The notes below the pieces were generated by a model that saw only the letters and a program-made list of their open reading frames with translations, searched no databases and was not told where the DNA came from. Shown here piece by piece: positions 58,090 through 64,000 of a DNA stretch of 64,000 bases. A program made the position numbers and the translations under genes. Location of the stretch: NCBI GenBank assembly GCA_001567255.1, contig LNBW01000052.1, positions 1 to 64,000 of the forward strand, in the 5' to 3' direction. Position 1 is the first letter of the stretch. The number at the start of each line of letters is the position of its first letter. Source of the stretch: Bacteroidetes bacterium OLB9. GTDB lineage: Bacteria > Bacteroidota > Bacteroidia > Chitinophagales > Saprospiraceae.

Positions 58090-58278
58090 ATGGCAAAGAA
58101 GGCTAAAGGTAACAGAATTCAAATAATTCTGGAATGTACTGAGCACAAAGCTAGCGGCATGCCAGGTATGTCAAGATATGTTACTCAGAAGAACAGAAAA
58201 AATAATCCTGACAGAATGGAACTAAAAAAGTTTAATCCCGTTTTAAAGAGATATACAGTTCACAAAGAAATTAAATAA
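58090..58278 (+). CDS. rpmG: Large subunit ribosomal protein bL33
   Basis: A 62-residue ribosomal protein: [20 protein letters not shown] and the conserved [19 protein letters not shown]. It has one Cys, so this is the zinc-free form. Starts 29 bases after rpmB and is followed after 2 bases by the DUF4295 gene. Confidence 0.97.
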   Translation: MAKKAKGNRIQIILECTEHKASGMPGMSRYVTQKNRKNNPDRMELKKFNPVLKRYTVHKEIK

Positions 58279-58280
58279 TC

Positions 58281-58458
58281 ATGGCTAAGCAATCTAAAAA
58301 ACGCGAAGGTATCTCAAAGAGCAGCGAACGCTGGTTCAGGTAAGGATCATATCAAAGTTATCAGATCGGTTAAAGACCCTATAACAGGTAAGTATTCTTA
58401 CAAAGAATCAATTATTCTTAAAGACAAAGTCCAGGAGTTCCTGCAAGAGAACAAATAA
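58281..58458 (+). CDS. DUF4295 family small basic protein (frameshifted)
   Basis: A Bacteroidota-specific short basic protein always near rpmG; the function is unknown, possibly ribosomal. The frame breaks in an A6 run (58296-58301). Removing one base restores about 58 residues, with MAKQSKNAKVSQRAANAG then DHIKVIRSVKDPITGKYSY, ending FLQENK. As given, the protein would stop after 20 residues. Start is 2 bases after the rpmG stop. Confidence 0.8.
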
Positions 58459-58491
58459 TCAGAGGGCTTTTGCTTCTGTAAGTAATGATAT

Positions 58492-58525
58492 AAGGGGTTT
58501 TCTTTTGAAAGAGAAAAGCCCTTTT
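58492..58525 (+). terminator. Likely terminator or attenuator between DUF4295 and ftsY
   Basis: An 11 of 12 paired stem (AAGGGGTTTTCT with AGAAAAGCCCTT) with a short loop, followed by T-rich sequence. A second copy of GAGGGCTTTT just upstream (58462-58471) could pair with the 3' arm instead, giving two exclusive forms. Partial readthrough into ftsY is likely. Confidence 0.6.
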
Positions 58526-58571
58526 CGTATTTTTAATGGTTTTTAATTTTCAATCTTAATATCATCCAACT

Positions 58572-59527
58572 ATGAGTTTTTTCAAAAAGTTTTTCTCTAA
58601 AGAAAAAGAAGAAGATTTAAATAAAGGACTGGAAAAAACAAAAGAAAAGTTTTTTCCCAGATCACTAAAGCTGTCGCAGGCAAATCCAAAGTAGATATTG
58701 AATTCTTGGATGAACTTGAGAATATATTAATATCCTCTGATGTAGGGCTAGAAACAACAGTAAAAATCATTGAAAGACTTGAAGAAAAAAGTAGCTCGAG
58801 ATAAGTATCTTAACACTGATGAACTCAATGGTATTTTAAAAAAATGTAATTACGACGATTTTGTCCGAAAATAATACTGTTGATATAGATGACTTTGATC
58901 TCACACCTAATGAACGACCTTATGTTATAATGGTTGTCGGCGTCAACGGAGTAGGAAAAACAACGAGTATTGGCAAAATCGCTCATCAATATAAAAAAAC
59001 TTGGCCATCGAGTAGTATTAGGAGCGGGCGATACTTTCCGTGCAGCTGCTGTGGACCAGCTTAAAATTTGGGCAGATCGGACTGGGGCTGATTTCTACAA
59101 TAAGGGTATGAACACTGATCCAGCTGCTGTTGCCTATGAAACTGTACAGTATGCTCAAAACAATCATATAGATATAGCCATCATAGACACTGCAGGAAGA
59201 CTTCACACTAAGAAACAACTGATGGAAGAATTGACAAAAATCAAGCGTTCTATCAGTAAAAAAATGGAAAGTGCACCACATGAGGTACTCCTTGTATTAG
59301 ATGCAACGACAGGTCAAAATGCTATAGAACAAGCCAAACATTTTACAGCCGCCACTAATGTTACCGGCCTTATCCTAACTAAATTAGATGGTAGTGCCAA
59401 AGGTGGTGTAGTCCTAGGTATTTCAGACCAATTTAAGATTCCGATTAAATATATAGGTGTAGGTGAAGGCATCGAACAATTACAAGTCTTCAATAGAAAG
59501 GCATTCGTAGATTCACTTTTTGGTTAA
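58572..59527 (+). CDS. ftsY: Signal recognition particle receptor FtsY (four frameshifts)
   Basis: FtsY is the membrane receptor GTPase of the SRP pathway and is normally essential. Corrected length is about 317 residues: a short Lys/Glu-rich N-terminus (MSFFKKFF), then the NG domain with [50 protein letters not shown] and [11 protein letters not shown]. The four breaks are a T6 run one base short (58650-58655) and A runs one base long at 58785-58790, 58838-58844 and 58993-58999. Corrected segments join to normal FtsY text throughout, so I read it as one functional gene. Confidence 0.9.
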
Positions 59528-59571
59528 TACCAATCTTTAATTATCTTTACCATACATATCAGATACGTTAA

Positions 59572-61476
59572 TTGAAGAGGAAATCATATCTCGATAGTTT
59601 TTTTAGTTTTGTATTCAGATACAAACCGAGCACCTCTATTGTTACACTCATTTTTTTGTGTGCTTATTTTCATGGATTTGCCCAACAAGATGACGAAACG
59701 CCACCACCCGCTGATATACTCATCTCAGGTAAAGATTCAATTCCCATTATTTACAAATATGTACTTGTAAATGATATTTTTTCAATTCAGGAAGCCATTG
59801 ATACATTGGCCGATATTGCTTTTATTCACAGAGTAAGCACATCCAATCAAGGTGAATATATCAATACCGGTAATTATGGTAGTGCAATGCAAAGCTTGAT
59901 TTTTCAAAATGATATACACACAGGTCAGAACGTCGGCTACCTTCAGTATCGAAATTTTCAACTCACCAAAGATAATTTCAAATTATTCGAACCAAATAGG
60001 CCGCTGGCTGATCTCTTTTTCTCGCAGGTAGGTTCTCAGGACAATATATCCGCACAGGCAGATTTTTCACGCAATTTTAGTGATGGGCTTTCCGTAAGTT
60101 TAAATTATAAAAGAATCAGTCAGAAAGGATTTTATGAAAATCAAGCCGCAAAGGCTACTACTTTTGGCTTTGGGTTGAGGTATCAAAGTCCATCCAAAAA
60201 CTATGATGCCATCTTGTTGTTTTTACAAAATGCAAACCAAGAATCTAACAACGGAGGTATCTCCTATGATTCTTTAGTATATACTGAAAATTTTAGAAAA
60301 GCAATTACAACTCGGCTTTCAAATGCTGAAACACGACAACAAGAACAAACTATGTCGCTGATTCAGTACTTCAGGCTGAATAGAAAATCCAATGACCGAT
60401 GGAATCTTTATGTACAAAATGATCTCACTTATCAACCTTCTTATTTCAAATACTATGATACTGAAGTCAATGATGAAAGTGCAGAATCATTATATTTCGG
60501 TTTCAATGACACACCCAAGGGACTTCGTAGATACCTGGATGTGAAAAACATCAGCGATGGATTTTATGTTCATGGGTCTGGCATCAATGGGATAGCCGGA
60601 AAAGTAGGCCTACTTTATGAACATTTTATTTTTGATGATCGACCAGTATCGGTGCGCAAAAACGATCTGACCGCCATTGCTGACGGTAAAATTCCTTTTT
60701 TAAAATATTTTGAACTGGATTTGAAGGGCAAGCTCGGCCTCTTGGAAAATGCCGGACTTTTTAACCTGTCAGCGGGTATGGATATCAATATCGGAAAGAT
60801 AGGTAGATTAGATGGAGGTATTCAAATTTTCAGAGCCCAACCTTCTTATCGCACTACCCACTTGCACATCAATAATCAAATTTTTAGAGACACTTCATTC
60901 AGTAAGCCATTTGGTTCTGAGATTCATGCCGGCATTTACATCCCTTCTATTAAACTTTCCGCAGATCTTAAACAATCCATTATCAATAATCCTGTGTATT
61001 GGGATTACAATGGCTTATCTGCTCAGCATGAAGGTATCTTCACCATTACTCAATTGCATATCAGTCACCGATTAAAAATCAAGAGCTTCAATCTTAATAA
61101 TGATGTGTACTTCCAACTTCAAAGCGATTATTTATATCCTTTGCCAAAGCTTTTCACAACACATCAGCTCTACTATTCAGGTAAGTGGTTTCAAGCGATG
61201 GAAATCAATATTGGATTGGATGGTCGTTTGATTCCTGACTATCAAGGGCCTGCCTTTAATCCACTCACCTCAGCCTATCATTTAAGTGATACTACACTAC
61301 CCTTTTTTCCTACTGCCAACTTTTTTGTCAGCGCCAAGGTTTCTATGTTCAGAGCCTTCTTCACAATGGAAAATTTTTCACAATACTTTATGGATACACA
61401 TAATTTTGATGTGGTGCATTATCCGGCGATGGATCCATCATTTAGAATGGGATTTAGCTGGCTATTGAAAGATTAA
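59572..61476 (+). CDS. Putative outer-membrane porin-like beta barrel
   Basis: A 634-residue exported protein. A leader (STSIVTLIFLCAYFHGFAQQ, residues about 20-39) is followed by a Pro-rich stretch and a long series of amphipathic strands typical of a Bacteroidota putative porin family (Porin_10-like). It contains SQADFSRNFSDG-type and FNLSAGMDINIGKIGRLDGG-type strands and ends with Leu, Lys, Asp rather than an aromatic residue. The start is TTG, 44 bases after ftsY, so it may share its transcript. Substrate unknown. Confidence 0.75.
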   Translation: MKRKSYLDSFFSFVFRYKPSTSIVTLIFLCAYFHGFAQQDDETPPPADILISGKDSIPIIYKYVLVNDIFSIQEAIDTLADIAFIHRVSTSNQGEYINTGNYGSAMQSLIFQNDIHTGQNVGYLQYRNFQLTKDNFKLFEPNRPLADLFFSQVGSQDNISAQADFSRNFSDGLSVSLNYKRISQKGFYENQAAKATTFGFGLRYQSPSKNYDAILLFLQNANQESNNGGISYDSLVYTENFRKAITTRLSNAETRQQEQTMSLIQYFRLNRKSNDRWNLYVQNDLTYQPSYFKYYDTEVNDESAESLYFGFNDTPKGLRRYLDVKNISDGFYVHGSGINGIAGKVGLLYEHFIFDDRPVSVRKNDLTAIADGKIPFLKYFELDLKGKLGLLENAGLFNLSAGMDINIGKIGRLDGGIQIFRAQPSYRTTHLHINNQIFRDTSFSKPFGSEIHAGIYIPSIKLSADLKQSIINNPVYWDYNGLSAQHEGIFTITQLHISHRLKIKSFNLNNDVYFQLQSDYLYPLPKLFTTHQLYYSGKWFQAMEINIGLDGRLIPDYQGPAFNPLTSAYHLSDTTLPFFPTANFFVSAKVSMFRAFFTMENFSQYFMDTHNFDVVHYPAMDPSFRMGFSWLLKD

Positions 61477-61505
61477 ACAACCTAATTTCACTACGCTAGC
61501 CGCTA

Positions 61506-63482
61506 CTATTTCACAATTTTAAATGTAGTTCTTCTATTGATCTGATGTTCTGCCTCGGTACAAGCTTCGCACACACACCTGATTAAAAGAGCTGTTTCGC
61601 CATATCCCTTAGCAACCAACTTGTGCTGAGGAATGCCCTTAGCAATAAGATAATCTACAGCAGACTGCGCTCTTTTTTGTGATAATTCCATATTGTAGGC
61701 CGCATCACCACGACAGTCAGTGTGACTTGATAGTTGAATCTTTATCTGTGGATTATCTTGCATGAGCTTGACAAGCTTATCAAGTGTTGGCATTGCTGCC
61801 TGTTTGATATCCCATTTATCGTAATCATAGTAAATATCAGGTAGGTTGATTTCCTTATTTTCATAAATCTTATCCAGCACCAGACGCAGATTAAATGTTT
61901 TAGCATCCTCTTGCTTATCAAAAATAATATTCATAGTTGAAAGTGCCTCTACCGCATTCAAATATCCTAGTTTGGCCGCTGTGATTTTTAATTCAGTATC
62001 CAAAGGAATTTCCTTAAAATAAAAACCGTTACCATCTGAATAACCACTAGCCAGTTTATTACCTCGTTGATCAGTGATATTTATAATGCAATCGCCCAAA
62101 ACCATATTATCAATCATACCAGAATTGGGATCATCAGCCACTTTATACACTGGAGTCAGCGTATTAACTGTCACAAACACAGATTTCTTTTTTTCCGGTT
62201 CTTCCGGCTGCGTATCATCTTTAGGATTACTAAAGTGTTGAAACCTGTATATATCATCCTTAGCAGTATCACCATCACGTGAAGAAACAAAAAAACCTTC
62301 CCTCAATACATTAGGTCGAGACTTTGCTCCATAATCTATAACAAAAGAAAAATCATCCGCTCCACTATTGATCGGATACTTCATATTCACGGGAGATGTC
62401 CAAGATCCATCCGCTTTGAGGTAGATTTTAAAAATATCATATCCACCCATGCCAGGCCAATAATCTGAAGAAAAGTAGAGCGTATCTCCGTCTGTCGTAG
62501 GAAATTTCTCATTGCCGGATGAATTAACGGAAGATGGGAATGGCATTGGTGCTGACCAACCATTCCTTTCTGAAAACTCTGAATAATACAAATCTGTACT
62601 GCCACCTGGATTATCTCTATCAGATACAAATACAAGTACGCTGTCTTGTTCTAGCAGCGCAGGCTGACCATAGTTAGCTTCTTCGGTCACAAATGGCAAT
62701 ACAGCCGGCTCACTCCAAAATCCATCTACCTTATGTGAGACCATCAATTTACATCGTGCATCACCTCCAGCTTGGGAGAAACATCGGGTAAAATACATTG
62801 TATTCATATCTTTCGTAAAGCACGGGGTACCTTCATTATGCTCTGTATTAATCGCCGAGTCAAAATTTCTTACTTCTGATCCACTCTTCATCATAATAAA
62901 AATATCACTGAACTTCTCTCCTGTCCATTTATACACACTACTACCAGTTGATGCTCTTCTTTCAGAGGTAAATACAAGGTAAACATTATCATAAATTATA
63001 GGACTATACTCAGATACAGCAGAATTTTGACTCACCTTTTCGATGGTATAGGGTTCTGGATTTGTAATCGCTTCCATTGCCATCCGACATATCTGAATTT
63101 CTCGATCTGTCTCTTGATTCCTACCTGTTATTTTTCCTATTTGTTCATAAGCCGATATCGCATCGGTATATTCCTGTAAATTCTTACTGACCTTAGCATA
63201 ATGTGTCAGTGCTTCTGAACCATATTCCAACTGAACAGCTTCAGCCAACCATTTTTTAGCCAGTTTATACTCCAGTAATTTATAATGTGACAATCCTGTA
63301 AGATACGCTAGCCTAGCCTTTGCACGAGGCACAGATGATTTTGCAAATTCTTTTGCAAGCATTTCAGTAGCTACAGCGTACTGTTTTCTTTCATAAGCCA
63401 TTTCGCCGTTCTTAATCTTTAGCGAAAAAGAACAGGACATCAAAAACAACAGAATAGCTGGTAATATTTTTATTAGCCTCAA
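61506..63482 (-). CDS. PorE-like OmpA-family lipoprotein (TPR, propeller, CRD, OmpA)
   Basis: A 658-residue lipoprotein with lipobox LMSCS. Domains in order: TPR helices (about 20-135), PD40/WD40-like propeller (about 155-420, with FTSERRAS, YFTRCFS and FVSDRDNPGGSTDLYYS), a carboxypeptidase-type regulatory domain (about 440-535) and OmpA-like C-terminus (about 545-658, with SSHTDCRGDAAYN and LSQKRAQSAVDYL). This order is that described for PorE, which links the type IX machinery to peptidoglycan. Paralogues exist, so the name is a strong guess. It lies alone, 29 bases from the convergent porin-like gene. Confidence 0.85.
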   Translation of the reverse strand: MRLIKILPAILLFLMSCSFSLKIKNGEMAYERKQYAVATEMLAKEFAKSSVPRAKARLAYLTGLSHYKLLEYKLAKKWLAEAVQLEYGSEALTHYAKVSKNLQEYTDAISAYEQIGKITGRNQETDREIQICRMAMEAITNPEPYTIEKVSQNSAVSEYSPIIYDNVYLVFTSERRASTGSSVYKWTGEKFSDIFIMMKSGSEVRNFDSAINTEHNEGTPCFTKDMNTMYFTRCFSQAGGDARCKLMVSHKVDGFWSEPAVLPFVTEEANYGQPALLEQDSVLVFVSDRDNPGGSTDLYYSEFSERNGWSAPMPFPSSVNSSGNEKFPTTDGDTLYFSSDYWPGMGGYDIFKIYLKADGSWTSPVNMKYPINSGADDFSFVIDYGAKSRPNVLREGFFVSSRDGDTAKDDIYRFQHFSNPKDDTQPEEPEKKKSVFVTVNTLTPVYKVADDPNSGMIDNMVLGDCIINITDQRGNKLASGYSDGNGFYFKEIPLDTELKITAAKLGYLNAVEALSTMNIIFDKQEDAKTFNLRLVLDKIYENKEINLPDIYYDYDKWDIKQAAMPTLDKLVKLMQDNPQIKIQLSSHTDCRGDAAYNMELSQKRAQSAVDYLIAKGIPQHKLVAKGYGETALLIRCVCEACTEAEHQINRRTTFKIVK

Positions 63483-63791
63483 TGGTCAAGGATTTAAGCC
63501 ATACACTATAAAACTAAAATTGAACAATGAAAGTTTACGTAAACCCACAATATGCATTTGAATTGTTAAAAGCATCAAACGAACAATCTAAATGAAAGTG
63601 GATTTTAAAAAATCATACCCTCTACCTCGGGACATACATCATCAGAGTTCAGAGTACTAAAAGATCTTGTAGATCAGAAAAGAATTTCTATTATCCGATT
63701 AAGGGAAAATGTAAATTATATGAATTTCAATTAAAAAAGGGAATTGCAAACGATTACAATCCCCTTTTTACATTATTATATAATATAAAAC
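63483..63791. other. Gene-free gap before secD/F
   Basis: 309 bases between the start of the PorE-like gene and the secD/F stop. It holds the secD/F terminator (63734-63769); the rest is the presumed PorE-like promoter region, in which I find no exact TAnnTTTG box. Confidence 0.4.
63734..63769 (-). terminator. Intrinsic terminator of secD/F
   Basis: A 13-position stem with one mismatch, core GGGAATTG/CAATCCCC flanked by A and T runs, loop of 10 bases. On the minus strand the T run follows the G/C core. It lies 23 bases after the secD/F stop. Confidence 0.75.
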
Positions 63792-64000
63792 TTACTTAGC
63801 TCTTCTTGAGCCAATTTTCAAGTCTTTAGACAAGTCAGCCATCAATGGAGATGCTAAGAACACTGATGAATAAGTACCCACAATGATACCAATCATCAAG
63901 GCGAAAGCAAATCCTTTGATACTCGAACCTCCGAATACAAACAATATAAACACCGTTATAAATGTTGTGAAAGAAGTCATGATCGTACGTGATAAAGTAC
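63792..64000 (-). CDS. secD: SecD/SecF translocase C-terminus (partial)
   Basis: The 3' end of a Sec translocon accessory protein; the gene runs off the window. The visible 69 residues contain [13 protein letters not shown], then [20 protein letters not shown] and [17 protein letters not shown], characteristic of the last helices of SecF or the fused SecDF found in Bacteroidota. The fused form is more likely but cannot be decided here. Stop is TAA at 63792. Confidence 0.85.
   Translation of the reverse strand, partial: TLSRTIMTSFTTFITVFILFVFGGSSIKGFAFALMIGIIVGTYSSVFLASPLMADLSKDLKIGSRRAK

Overview
The window reads as chromosomal DNA of an AT-rich member of the Bacteroidota, most likely from the Saprospiria/Chitinophagia side (the class is inference). 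Evidence: type IX secretion (T9SS) traits, namely a PorP/SprF-family protein, a PorE-like lipoprotein and two proteins with YPNP-type C-terminal sorting domains; a TonB-dependent receptor; a PUR-like DUF3276 protein; the rpmB-rpmG-DUF4295-ftsY block; a fused alpha/beta E1 dehydrogenase; and repeated promoter -7 boxes of the form TAnnTTTG, sometimes with TTG 18-21 bases upstream. I see no insertion sequence, prophage, CRISPR array or rRNA operon. Most of the window is ordinary core genome.

Layout. 0.1-5.1 kb: small secreted protein, purE/purK, glgA, small membrane protein, corA. 5.3-10.8 kb: AsmA-like protein, ABC exporter half, PUR-like protein. 11.4-18.3 kb: amino-acid permease, tRNA-Gly and tRNA-Leu, M48 lipoprotein protease, mutS. 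18.5-22.2 kb: fused E1, polyprenol-phosphate mannosyltransferase, then a free-standing candidate structured RNA with its own promoter box and terminator. 22.2-29.1 kb: a TonB receptor with a Tat-exported sugar isomerase-like protein, then a three-gene envelope operon (soluble coiled coil, PspA-like membrane coiled coil, solute-binding/OmpA fusion). 29.2-33.5 kb: agmatine to putrescine genes (aguB, aguA), an ICMT-like methyltransferase, a pseudouridine synthase, lolA. 33.8-40.4 kb: a one-strand sulfur/redox stress island (CPA-type antiporter, UspA, CstB-like persulfide dioxygenase-rhodanese, 1-Cys peroxiredoxin, rhodanese, methyltransferase, CxxCH lipoprotein). 40.4-53.9 kb: secreted sugar dehydrogenase, thioesterase, PorP/SprF, an NlpC/P60 protein lacking its catalytic Cys, ABC-F, recO, GH3, ftsX, pdhB, rarA, ZIP transporter. 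54.1-64 kb: PKD T9SS substrate, PhnA-like protein, tRNA-Arg, ribosomal proteins and ftsY, a porin-like barrel, the PorE-like protein, and the 3' end of secD/F.

A striking feature is 14 inferred single-base frameshifts in eight genes, 13 of them in A/T runs of 6-8 and 11 of them one base too long. Four fall in ftsY, which is normally essential. Sequencing or assembly error is the simplest reading. Transcriptional slippage on A/T runs is the interesting alternative. I annotated these genes across the shifts.
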